Virus record (IMG/VR): IMGVR_UViG_3300034102_002172
Coordinates: 1 to 38,828 of that record
Strand: one strand, 5' to 3'
DNA length: 38,828 nucleotides
Source of the DNA: a virus
Numbering within the stretch: position 1 is the first letter of the stretch; the number at the start of each line of letters is the position of its first letter. The translations under genes were made by a program, and so were the position numbers. Below are positions 1 to 6,927 of the stretch, one piece after another. Under the pieces are notes generated by a model. The model searched no databases, was not told the origin of the DNA, and saw nothing but the letters and a program-made list of their open reading frames with translations.

Positions 1-9
1 GGGGCAAGC
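1..9. repeat. Terminal 9-bp direct repeat, left copy (possible cohesive end)
   Basis: GGGGCAAGC occurs at 1-9 and again at 38820-38828. The right copy lies 41 bp upstream of the small terminase start codon, the usual neighbourhood of a cos site. It adjoins a short inverted repeat (CCCTCC 38804-38809, GGAGGG 38817-38822). It could be a 9-nt cohesive overhang counted at both ends or the residue of a circular assembly. A chance match at both extreme ends is unlikely. Confidence 0.6.
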
Positions 10-961
10 CGCCCGGCTCGCCTGTCCGCTTCAAGGGGGTGGGGGTGTTGGCACGCGCAGCATCGGCCTGCCGCATGCGGTAAGCGATGGTCTGCTTGGT
101 GGTCCCGAGTGCGACCGCGATGCGCTGGAGCGTCCAGCCCTCGTCCCGGCGCGCGATGAGCCACTCATCGTCCAGCTTGGCCGACTTCGGACGGCCTGAC
201 GACTTCGGCACCTTGCCTGCCGCGTTGGCCTCCCGCAGCGTCTGCGCTCGCTTGGCGTTAGTCCGCGCACGGCACAGGGCCTCAACCTCGTCCAAGGGCT
301 TCACGGCCGCGATGGCAGCCACGACCTCTGGACGCTTCAGGACCTCGCCGACCCAGTGCTCGGAGTGCGTGACGTGCATCGATATCTCAGCCGTGTTCAT
401 GCCTTGGAGCCTAAGGTCAACCACCTGCTGAACCGTCCGACTAAGCGGCATCGGCTCGGCTGACAGGCTACGCCGTACGATGGCCATCAGCTGCTCTTGC
501 ACTATGGTCCGACCGGGCCGCGCAGTGTACTCCTCAGCCTCGACGAACCGATCCCGACCCTTCCGCGCACGCTTCCGGATGAGGTCGTCCGCGCACGCGG
601 GCGGGTCGTAGTACACGCCCAGCGCCTGCGCTTCTAGCACCACCTCGTCTAGGCCCTCAAGCGCGCCAGGGACGCGATTGGCGACGTCGGTATAGGTCTC
701 GGCCAACTGCCACAGGGCTTGAAGCGCTGCCTCATGCCGAGGCTTAGCACTGGCCCAATCGGCCAGCTTGTGCCCGACTAGGCCTTCAGTCATTGAGCAC
801 GGCACGCCGAGCTCGGCCAGCTGACGAAAGATGCGCCGAACTGGCGCGCCCTTGGACTGGATGAGACGCAGCATCTCACGCCCGACCCCGCGGTTGCGGA
901 GCCACGTGGTCGACCGCTCCTGCTCGCGCTCCCGGCGCAGTATCTTGACTCCGCCTTGCAT
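1..961 (-). CDS. Helix-turn-helix protein, N-terminal 320 codons (gene continues across the window end)
   Basis: The frame opens at ATG 961-959, overlapping the SSB stop as TGATG, and stays open to base 1. If the ends are joined it continues at 38828 or 38819 and stops at TGA 38778-38776, giving about 334 aa. Two DNA-binding-like segments are visible. One is a central stretch around LSRTVQQVVDLRLQGMNTAE. The other is a C-terminal helix-turn-helix with WTLQRIAVALGTTKQTIAYR. The protein is rich in Arg and Lys. Its place between SSB and the small terminase would suit a late-gene regulator or a packaging accessory, but that is inference. I do not recognise a family. That the gene is real is well supported by about 960 open bases, the coupled start and the coupled stop. 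Confidence 0.8.
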   Translation of the reverse strand, partial: MQGGVKILRREREQERSTTWLRNRGVGREMLRLIQSKGAPVRRIFRQLAELGVPCSMTEGLVGHKLADWASAKPRHEAALQALWQLAETYTDVANRVPGALEGLDEVVLEAQALGVYYDPPACADDLIRKRARKGRDRFVEAEEYTARPGRTIVQEQLMAIVRRSLSAEPMPLSRTVQQVVDLRLQGMNTAEISMHVTHSEHWVGEVLKRPEVVAAIAAVKPLDEVEALCRARTNAKRAQTLREANAAGKVPKSSGRPKSAKLDDEWLIARRDEGWTLQRIAVALGTTKQTIAYRMRQADAARANTPTPLKRTGEPGGLP

Positions 962-1335
962 CAGAAGGGCATCTCCCCGCCGCCGCCGCCCGCTGGCATC
1001 TCGCCGCGCTCGGAAGGCATCTTGGCAAGGAACCGGACGTCAGAGGCCACGACCTCAGTGCGCTGGCGCTCGGTGCCATCCTGACCCTGCCACTTGCGTG
1101 TCTTCATTCGCCCGTCGACTAGCACCGGGTCGCCCTTCCGGCAGCGCTCGGCCATAAGCTCCGCAGTGCGGCCGAAGGCCACGATGTAGTGCCACTCCGT
1201 GACGTCAACCCACGCGTCGCCCTGCTTCTCGCGCTCATTGGTGGCCAGTGACACCGAGACCACCGCTCCGCCCGCCTGCGTCCGCTTCAGCTCAGGGTCG
1301 CGGCCTAGCCGCCCCATCAGTATCGCCTTGTTCAT
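961..1335 (-). CDS. ssb: Single-stranded DNA-binding protein
   Basis: The product is a 124-aa OB-fold protein that coats single-stranded DNA during replication and recombination. It starts with the classic SSB N-terminus MNKAILMGRLGRDPELK and continues with the core segments VSVSLATNE, DWVDVTEWH-type and VDGRMKTRKWQ. The tail is glycine-rich and ends GEMPF, a variant of the acidic DDDIPF tip that recruits partner proteins. The start overlaps the preceding stop (ATGA) and the stop overlaps the next start (TGATG), so it is translationally coupled on both sides. It sits in the replication arm with PrimPol-helicase and VRR-NUC, and probably also serves the RecT/exonuclease pathway encoded on the other strand. 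Confidence 0.95.
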   Translation of the reverse strand: MNKAILMGRLGRDPELKRTQAGGAVVSVSLATNEREKQGDAWVDVTEWHYIVAFGRTAELMAERCRKGDPVLVDGRMKTRKWQGQDGTERQRTEVVASDVRFLAKMPSERGEMPAGGGGGEMPF

Positions 1336-1529
1336 GCCTCTGTCTCCCCTTCAATCTCTTCCAACCATTTTGGCCCGTAGGCCTTCACGAGGTCCCGGAC
1401 CACGTCCGCCAGCGTGATGTCGACGCCTTGCCCCTGTAGTGCCCTCTGTAGCGCTTCGACGGTGGCTAGGTGCTCTCCCCATAGCCCCAAGGTCATCGCG
1501 CGAGGGCTAGGCCCCTTCCACGGCGTCAT
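1332..1529 (-). CDS. Small protein of unknown function between VRR-NUC and SSB
   Basis: The product is 65 aa. The start at 1529 is chosen because GGAGG lies just upstream and its ATG overlaps the VRR-NUC stop (ATGA); a longer frame to 1613 would lie inside the nuclease gene. The stop overlaps the SSB start as ATGA. The sequence is amphipathic, with helix-forming stretches around HLATVEALQRALQ and LADVVRDLVKAYG and an acidic end. No family is recognised. The tight coupling suggests a small replication accessory, which is inference only. Confidence 0.7.
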   Translation of the reverse strand: MTPWKGPSPRAMTLGLWGEHLATVEALQRALQGQGVDITLADVVRDLVKAYGPKWLEEIEGETEA

Positions 1530-1873
1530 AGCGCCTCCAACTTTGCGATGGCCTCGTCTGCTCCGTAGGCGACGAACGCGTACCAGCCGCGATCGCGAAG
1601 GGCTTCGATCCACCGCGCCTGCTCAATCGATACCTTACCTCGGGCTGTCTTTAGCTCGATGGCCACGCCACGGTAGCCCGCGACCGCCTCGAAGACCAGC
1701 AAATCCGGAACGCCTGGAGCAACTCCCGACCGCGCGAGCTGGACCCACTGCATCCGGCCTGCTCCGACCCCGTTAGCCGTCGCCGAGAACAGCCAGCCCC
1801 GTCCGCGTAGGTAAGCGACCACCTTCGCCTGCTCGGTCGCCTCTGATGTGGGCATGTGGGGCATGTGGGTCAT
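1526..1873 (-). CDS. VRR-NUC domain nuclease
   Basis: The product is a 115-aa stand-alone VRR-NUC protein of the PD-(D/E)XK superfamily, which in phages acts on branched or replication-intermediate DNA. Visible motifs are an early EATEQ (residues 11-15), GVPDLLVF with the metal-binding Asp at 57, AIELK with Glu73 and Lys75, and a following Gln near 85. The length is typical for phage stand-alone members. The N-terminal MTHMPHMP is encoded inside the CATGTGGG iteron array, so any of three in-frame ATGs (1873, 1864, 1855) could be the start; 1873 has a weak AAGG upstream. The gene lies directly downstream of the candidate origin. Confidence 0.85.
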   Translation of the reverse strand: MTHMPHMPTSEATEQAKVVAYLRGRGWLFSATANGVGAGRMQWVQLARSGVAPGVPDLLVFEAVAGYRGVAIELKTARGKVSIEQARWIEALRDRGWYAFVAYGADEAIAKLEAL

Positions 1874-2080
1874 GTGGGCCTTGTGGGTCGTGTGGGTGCA
1901 TGTGGGCGTGTGGTGGAGTAGCCAAGCCGCCTATATATATACATATACATACATTAGATATTTAGAGAGAGAGAGACCCACATGACCCACATAGGGTGCT
2001 CAACCCCGCCTTGCAGGCGCCCCAAGTCATGTGGGTCTCCGCCGATTCGTGACCCACACGAGACCCACATGGCCCACATG
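1845..2080. other. Candidate replication origin: CATGTGGG iterons flanking an AT-rich tract
   Basis: The left cluster has perfect CATGTGGG at 1853, 1862, 1871 and 1899. Near copies lie at 1845, 1880 and 1889, mostly at 9-bp spacing. An AT-only-like tract (tatatatatacatatacat and following) covers about 1931-1963. On the right are inverted copies CCCACATG at 1977, 2064 and 2073, near copies at 1986 and 2053, and a direct copy at 2028. Tandem iterons beside an AT-rich melting region and next to the primase/helicase gene are the usual build of an iteron origin. A regulatory operator is the main alternative. Confidence 0.65.
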
Positions 2081-2083
2081 GCC

Positions 2084-4483
2084 TCAGTCTCTCCGCCGGA
2101 CGTAGAACGCGGCTGACCCGTTGTGGTTTGCGCACTTGTACCGGCCGCGCAGCCACTTGCCGAACTGCTTGACGTCTGCCGTGGTCCAGCTCTTGTCCGG
2201 TCGCATCGCGTCGCGGATGACCCCGAAGCGCGTCGCGCGCTCGACACTGTCGGTCTCCGGTCCGGGCGGGTGATAGCACTCGAAGAACAGGTCTTCCCAC
2301 GGGCTGATGTCCCGGAACCGCTCAAGCAAGCGTTCGGCATCTTGCCTTGACGCATCGTCGAGCCAGTGCCGCTCTCCGCGCCTACCTAGCGCTATGGCCT
2401 GCGCCCAGACCTGCTGATACGCCGAAGGGTCAAGGCTTCGACACTGGCCGACAGGCATGACCCAGAAGCGACGGTTGCCGGTGTCATCGGCCAGGAACTG
2501 CGACGGGTTGACCGTAGCCGCAAAGATGGTCCGCCGAGGGTAGGTCTCGGAGCGCTTGGCGTAGGGACTTCGGTAGATGTCTTTGTCGCGCGTCAGGAAA
2601 GCCTTTAGGGCCGCGATGTCGCTCTTGCGGTAGGTAGCATCCAGTTCGCCTAGCTCTGCGATGAACGTCGACGTAGCTAGGATGACGCTGTCCTTGTCCG
2701 CCGGGTCGAGGATGACGCCTTCGGCAATCCAGTTCGGGTTCGGTCCGAGCAGCGCCTTCACCCAACGTGTCTTCCCCGTCCCTTGTGGCCCCTGAAGGAC
2801 AAGGACGCCTTCGGCCGCTACGCCGTGGTCGCCGACGAGCATCTTCCCGCCAGCGATAAGCCATCGCAACAGCTGCTCATGCAGTAATGCCCCGTGCTCA
2901 GCCATCAGGTCCGGGCTGATACCTAGGGTGTGAAGCAGCATTGAAACGCGGTCCTCGCCATCCCAGGGCGTGCCTGTCGCCCACTCCGCGACCGGGTGGT
3001 AGGCGTGCTTGACTTCGATCTTGTCTAGGTACGCCTGAAGGTGCTGCGTCCGCGTAAACCCGAACCGCTGACCTGCATCGATGATGTTCGCCAGCATGAC
3101 CGCGTTCATGGCTGACGTCGGAATGGTCTTCGTCAGCTCGCCGCCCCACTCGGTTGAGTGGTTCATCAGGTTGCGCCTCAGGGTGACGCCCATGAACTCG
3201 AGCAGCGCCTCGACGTTCTCCGAGACGTTCTCAGGCTTCCCGTCCCGGTCCGTCAGCGCCCATTTGAGCCCCTTGGCCTTAGCCTTGCGCGCCGGCTGTA
3301 CCGCCGTCGCTCCGATGACCTCGAGACCGTCGTCGTCGTCGTCCTCAGGCGGCTCGGGCCTAACCACGGACAGCTTGCCCTTGGCGCGTCCAATGTGGCT
3401 CAGGTCGCGCGGACTGCGTGCGCCGCCTTCGACCATCTCGGCGACCGTCCGCAGCTCGTCCCGCTGACGGCCTGCGGGAAACACCGCCTCAACCGTCCGC
3501 GTCAACGTCTGGATGACCTCGCCAACGTCGAGGAACCCCGGCTGGCAGTAGCCGCCCAAGTTGTAGGCCACCCTGATGAGCTGGTCGTGCCGAGTGCCTT
3601 CGACCGCGCTCAGAACGTCCTGACAGCCGCCCGCGAGCGCTCGGAGGGCATACGCCCGCGTCGCTGCCCTAGACGTCGGGATATCGGCCATGACCGACCG
3701 CGCGGCCTTCTCGACGTCCTTCCGTGCCGCGTCCTTGCGCTGCTGGTCTCGAGCTCGCCACCCATCACCGTCGAGCAGCTCGGCCGGTGTCTCGACAATG
3801 GCCCGCCCTGGCAAGCGTCCGAGCCTGACGCCCGCGAGCGGGTCCGCTATCCCCTCGAAGACAGGGTCGGCCGTGTAGTGAGGCTGGACGCACTTGCTAA
3901 AGCTGATGTCGAACCCGTGCGACTTGCAGTACTCGCGTAGGCTCAGGTCGTGCACGCGCCGGTCAAGCCAGAACCACAGGTGCATGGACACGTTGGCCCA
4001 GCCGTTCAGCCCTGCCGACGACGACAGCTTGTAGACGCAAGCGGCCTTCGCAAACGCAGGCGGCATGACCTCCGCCCTGACCTGATAGACGATAGCCCGC
4101 GCCTGCTCCTCGGTAGGCACCTCGCCCGCGAACGCGTCCTGCGCCACCTTGTCGAGGTCGAAGGCCACCCACTGCCGGCCTAGCGCGTGATGGTCCCAGT
4201 CGGGCCGCGTGCCGTCGCTTCCGACGTGCTGGCGTCGGTTGACGATGGACTGCATCCCGACGTGTCCCATCGGCTCGCCTCGGATGACGCAGGACTTCGG
4301 GTCGCCACGCAGCTGCTCGAGCATCAGCTGGATGTCGTCGAGCCCGCCGACGGTCACCTGCCGCCAAGCAAACGTCCGCGCGTCGTCGAAGCCCTTGACC
4401 TCGAGGCCGGTCGCCGTCCGCGTGATGAGCTTGGCCAGCCTGACGTTGTCGTGACACCGGAGCACTGTGATGTTGTCGGTCAT
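2084..4483 (-). CDS. Primase-polymerase/helicase replication protein (AEP PrimPol plus VirE/D5-like ATPase)
   Basis: The product is a 799-aa fusion expected to prime and unwind the phage genome. The N-terminal third looks like an archaeo-eukaryotic primase: WVAFDLDKV (105-113) supplies the D-x-D metal pair, and SSSAG (about 154-158) with SMHLWFWLD around His168 supplies the second and third motifs. The C-terminal part is a VirE/D5-type P-loop ATPase with GPQGTGKT (565-572), FIAELGELD as Walker B and ATVNPSQFLADDTGNRRFW with its sensor and arginine residues. A GGAGC element precedes the start, which overlaps the GIY-YIG stop (ATGA). The stop borders the candidate origin. No separate DNA polymerase gene is seen in the window, so host polymerase is probably recruited. 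Confidence 0.88.
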   Translation of the reverse strand: MTDNITVLRCHDNVRLAKLITRTATGLEVKGFDDARTFAWRQVTVGGLDDIQLMLEQLRGDPKSCVIRGEPMGHVGMQSIVNRRQHVGSDGTRPDWDHHALGRQWVAFDLDKVAQDAFAGEVPTEEQARAIVYQVRAEVMPPAFAKAACVYKLSSSAGLNGWANVSMHLWFWLDRRVHDLSLREYCKSHGFDISFSKCVQPHYTADPVFEGIADPLAGVRLGRLPGRAIVETPAELLDGDGWRARDQQRKDAARKDVEKAARSVMADIPTSRAATRAYALRALAGGCQDVLSAVEGTRHDQLIRVAYNLGGYCQPGFLDVGEVIQTLTRTVEAVFPAGRQRDELRTVAEMVEGGARSPRDLSHIGRAKGKLSVVRPEPPEDDDDDGLEVIGATAVQPARKAKAKGLKWALTDRDGKPENVSENVEALLEFMGVTLRRNLMNHSTEWGGELTKTIPTSAMNAVMLANIIDAGQRFGFTRTQHLQAYLDKIEVKHAYHPVAEWATGTPWDGEDRVSMLLHTLGISPDLMAEHGALLHEQLLRWLIAGGKMLVGDHGVAAEGVLVLQGPQGTGKTRWVKALLGPNPNWIAEGVILDPADKDSVILATSTFIAELGELDATYRKSDIAALKAFLTRDKDIYRSPYAKRSETYPRRTIFAATVNPSQFLADDTGNRRFWVMPVGQCRSLDPSAYQQVWAQAIALGRRGERHWLDDASRQDAERLLERFRDISPWEDLFFECYHPPGPETDSVERATRFGVIRDAMRPDKSWTTADVKQFGKWLRGRYKCANHNGSAAFYVRRRD

Positions 4484-4875
4484 GGTTGCTCCTTAGTGTT
4501 TGGAGGCCGGCAGGCCAGACGTCGCTTGAACTCGTCAATGTCATTGAGGAACTCGCCGCCATCACCGATGTTGAGCAACCACGGCCCATCGTGCTGAATG
4601 GCAGCCTGCCGCCAATACGCAACCCACTTGCGCTCGGCATGTCCGGCCGCTTCGATTCCCGAACCCTCGTCAATGACCTCAAGGACTGGCGTCTGACCGG
4701 CTTCAAGCATTTTCCGAATCCATCGATGAACCGGAAGCCCAGAGCCTCGGCGAGCATCCTTGCGGTGTTGCTTGAAACGTTGCTTCGCGTCCTTGCTGAC
4801 TCCGACGTATCTCACTGGTCCGTAGGTGTAAGCGCTTAAAGCGTAGACTTGCCACGTGTAGCCGTCATCGCTCAT
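4480..4875 (-). CDS. GIY-YIG family endonuclease
   Basis: The product is a 131-aa single-domain nuclease. The start at 4875 is preferred over a longer frame because the upstream part lies inside the helicase gene and the ATG overlaps the helicase stop. Motifs seen are VYALS (10-14) in place of GIY, RYVGVS (22-27) in place of YIG, Arg33 and His37 in the catalytic helix, metal-binding Glu81 in HAERKW, and Asn102 in LLNIGDGG. This is the normal motif order and spacing for the family. Embedded in the replication operon it may be a repair or branch nuclease, or a domesticated homing enzyme; no intron or intein is seen. Confidence 0.8.
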   Translation of the reverse strand: MSDDGYTWQVYALSAYTYGPVRYVGVSKDAKQRFKQHRKDARRGSGLPVHRWIRKMLEAGQTPVLEVIDEGSGIEAAGHAERKWVAYWRQAAIQHDGPWLLNIGDGGEFLNDIDEFKRRLACRPPNTKEQP

Positions 4876-6410
4876 GTCACCACCTTCCGCGTGAACGTGA
4901 CCCCGGGCAACTGCTCCAGGCACGCCTTCCGCCGCGACCGCCACTGCGACTGGAGCAGCGACATGTTGTCGACGTAGTCGTAGACGACCGGCCGGGCCTT
5001 GCCCGAGCTGGCACGCATGACGCGCCCAATGCGCTGGATAACCCGGTTGCCCGCCCTGCAAGGCGCGACGAGGTGAACGGCGACGAGCTCGGGAAGGTCA
5101 AGGCCCTCGTCGGCGAGCTGGGTCGCAATCAAGACCTTCGCCTCTCCGGCCCTCACACGCGCGAACGCCGCGTCCCGGTCGCGCGTCCGACCTACGACCG
5201 CCACCGCGTCAGGGATGAGCCCTGCAAGGGCCTCAGCGTGCTCCACGCGCGACGTCAAGACCAGCTGCGGGAACGTCCCGTGCTCGGCGACCAGCCGCGC
5301 GATAAGCGCGTTCCTGTCGCCACTATCTGTCAGGTCATTGACGATAGTCGTGAAATCGCCGGACCACGAATGGAACGGCGTCACGACCTCGCAGACCGTC
5401 GGCGCCATCGTCAGCCCGACACGCTGAAGGTCCCGCGCCTGCACCTCGTACCGCTTCGGGCCGAGCCACGCATACATCGCAGGCGTCCAGCCGTCGTCCC
5501 GGTTAGGCGTAGCGGTCAGGCCGTACACGGTATCGCAGACGATGTTGCCGAGCACGGCTTGGAACGTCGACGCCGGCGCGTGGTGCGCCTCGTCGAGGAT
5601 AACCGTCCCAAAGCGCATGCCCGCGAGGTCCCACGGGTCGACCTTGGCCAGCGTCTGGACCGTCGTGATGACCATGCCCTTGACGTTAATCATGGCAGCC
5701 GTTGCGGACTTCACAAACGCGGCCGCGCCGCTCGCGCTGACAGGCGCCATGCCGAGCAACCGCCGCACCCGCTGGTCCCACTGCGTCGCTAGGTCGCGCG
5801 TGTGAACGAGCACCAGCGTAGGGCGCTCCGTCATCGCGAACCGGTGCAGGGCCACGCCCATCTGCGTCTTGCCCGCGCCGCAGGGCGCGACGATAACGCC
5901 AGACCGCCACTTGCCGGCGGCCTTCACCGCTGCCTTCTGGTGGTCCATTAGCCATTCGCAGTCGTTGACCGCGCGTTCATATGCTGGGGGATGGGGGGAA
6001 GGGATCCCGGAACCGGGCTGCTTTCCCACCCTGGTTTCCACCATCCCCCCACATGCTGGGGGATGGGGGGAAGGGATCCCGGAACCGGGCTGCTTTCCCA
6101 CCCTGGTTTCCACCATCCCCCCACATGCTGGGGGATGGGGGGAAGGGATCCCGGAACCGGGCTGCTTTCCCACCCTGGTTTCCACCATCCCCCCACAGTC
6201 GGTTCGCTGGGCTGACCACGCCGCGCCCATCGGCACGACGACGCCTTGCCCCTGACGCTGCCAAAGGTGGACCATCGGCTCGACGTGGCCCGCCCATCGG
6301 ATGATGCCCGCCCGCTTCAGCTTGTCTTGCTTATCCGCCGCCGGGTTCGGGAAGCTAAGCATCGGCTCAAGCTCCCAGAACCTCGACTGATTCACCGCTT
6401 CCCAGCTCAT
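4872..6410 (-). CDS. Superfamily II DEAD/DEAH helicase with a triplicated 24-residue insert
   Basis: The product is a 512-aa DNA helicase or translocase of the RecG/UvsW/Rad25-like SF2 type. The core carries APCGAGKT (175-182), LVLVHTRDLATQWD, ILDEAHH (DEAH 273-276), YGLTATPNR (motif III), LIATQLADEGLDLPE (motif V) and QRIGRVMR (motif VI). Residues 72-143 are three exact copies of a 24-aa unit beginning CGGMVETRVGKQ and ending PHPPA, placed between a short N-terminal domain and the helicase core. The start has GGGAGG upstream. The reading frame survives because the unit is 72 bp. Removing the insert would leave a normal-looking helicase, so the insert is probably a tolerated surface loop. Confidence 0.88.
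   Translation of the reverse strand: MSWEAVNQSRFWELEPMLSFPNPAADKQDKLKRAGIIRWAGHVEPMVHLWQRQGQGVVVPMGAAWSAQRTDCGGMVETRVGKQPGSGIPSPHPPACGGMVETRVGKQPGSGIPSPHPPACGGMVETRVGKQPGSGIPSPHPPAYERAVNDCEWLMDHQKAAVKAAGKWRSGVIVAPCGAGKTQMGVALHRFAMTERPTLVLVHTRDLATQWDQRVRRLLGMAPVSASGAAAFVKSATAAMINVKGMVITTVQTLAKVDPWDLAGMRFGTVILDEAHHAPASTFQAVLGNIVCDTVYGLTATPNRDDGWTPAMYAWLGPKRYEVQARDLQRVGLTMAPTVCEVVTPFHSWSGDFTTIVNDLTDSGDRNALIARLVAEHGTFPQLVLTSRVEHAEALAGLIPDAVAVVGRTRDRDAAFARVRAGEAKVLIATQLADEGLDLPELVAVHLVAPCRAGNRVIQRIGRVMRASSGKARPVVYDYVDNMSLLQSQWRSRRKACLEQLPGVTFTRKVVT
5981..6196. repeat. Three perfect 72-bp tandem repeats within the helicase gene
   Basis: Copies start at 5981, 6053 and 6125 and are identical base for base. 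Each unit is itself structured. GGGGGATGG near one end pairs with CCATCCCCC near the other (9 bp), and the centre holds CCCGG-AA-CCGGG, so one unit can fold into a long hairpin. The unit length is a multiple of 3, so all frames through it stay open. It resembles a palindromic repetitive element expanded in frame. An assembly or slippage artefact cannot be excluded. Confidence 0.95.
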
Positions 6411-6411
6411 G

Positions 6412-6540
6412 CGTGACCTCCCTGAGATAAAGAAGGCTCGCCCCTCCGCTGCCCAGGGAAAAGCAGACCGAAGGGACGAGCCTGACGCCGGCTAACGAGC
6501 AACAACCCGCCGGCGAGGCGCGGGTGCCGTTAGCCCGCGC
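6412..6540 (-). promoter_or_regulatory. Structured leader with two hairpins upstream of the helicase gene
   Basis: In the minus-strand transcript, the first hairpin pairs GGCTAACG with CGTTAGCC (6528-6535 with 6490-6497) and nests an inner ACCCGC/GCGGGT stem. It contains the stop codon of the winged-helix gene. The second pairs GGCTCGTCCC with GGGGCGAGCC (10 bp with one U-G pair) and nests CTGC/GCAG. The GGGAGG ribosome binding site follows shortly after. No run of U follows either stem, so an attenuator, processing site or protein-binding leader is more likely than a simple terminator. Confidence 0.5.
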
Positions 6541-6784
6541 CTTGGGCGCCGCCGTCCATGACCGGCGCCGTGCTGTCGAAGGGCACGAGGGCCATCTTGC
6601 CCTTCGCCCGATAGATGAAAGCCCGCTGTGGGTTGATGAGCTCGACAAGGCCGGCGTCAACCATCTCCTTCAGCGCTCTCGCGCAGTAGGTTGGATGGGC
6701 CTTGATGGCCGCCGCGAGGTCGCGCCTTGACATCGGGGTTTGGAGCGCATCAAGGATGCGCGCCTGGGTCTTTGAAAGTCTCAT
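6530..6784 (-). CDS. Small winged-helix DNA-binding protein, likely early regulator
   Basis: The product is 84 aa. The first about 65 residues form a compact winged helix-turn-helix: KTQARILDALQTPMSRRDLA, a recognition helix around HPTYCARALKEMVDAG, and a wing with LVELINPQRAFIYR. This is the MarR/ArsR-like layout of small phage regulators. It is the first gene of the leftward arm, directly beside the divergent promoters and their inverted repeat, so control of that region is the natural guess. GGAGG lies 9 nt before the ATG. It is too short for a CI-type repressor with an oligomerisation domain. Confidence 0.8.
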   Translation of the reverse strand: MRLSKTQARILDALQTPMSRRDLAAAIKAHPTYCARALKEMVDAGLVELINPQRAFIYRAKGKMALVPFDSTAPVMDGGAQGAG

Positions 6785-6927
6785 GTGTGTCTGCCTCCGA
6801 AGGCGATAAAGCGCTGCCGGCCTTACGATGTCAACAGAAAAAAACGACCTGTCGCCGTTTCATGCGTTGACATCGGCAACGCTCCGTGTCTTACATCGCA
6901 ACAGGCAACCCGCCGAAGGAGACACAC
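6785..6927. promoter_or_regulatory. Divergent early promoter and operator region
   Basis: CGATGTCAAC at 6826-6835 and GTTGACATCG at 6866-6875 form a perfect 10-bp inverted repeat. Each arm contains a TTGACA -35 box pointing outward. Rightward: TTGACA 6867-6872, then 18 bp, then TTACAT 6891-6896, leading to recT. Leftward: TTGACA (plus 6829-6834), then 17-18 bp to a TTTATC-like -10 near 6805-6810, leading to the winged-helix gene. A run of seven A lies at 6838-6844. The symmetrical arms could bind a dimeric regulator over both -35 boxes. Confidence 0.65.

Noticed and set aside
1954-2355. Minus-strand frames across the candidate origin
   Set aside because: They overlap the end of the PrimPol-helicase in other frames and read through iterons and the AT-rich tract without a ribosome site.
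3158-3940. 260-codon plus-strand open frame opposite the PrimPol-helicase
   Set aside because: Shadow of the conserved minus-strand gene, with no ribosome site and low-complexity Arg-rich content.
5981-6196. CRISPR-like or IS-like reading of the 72-bp repeats
   Set aside because: No unique spacers between copies, no transposase and no target-site duplication; it is a plain tandem array in a coding frame.
6886-6927. N-terminal extension of RecT from ATG 6886
   Set aside because: This ATG has no ribosome site and overlaps the probable -10 box; ATG 6928 has AAGGAG at proper spacing.
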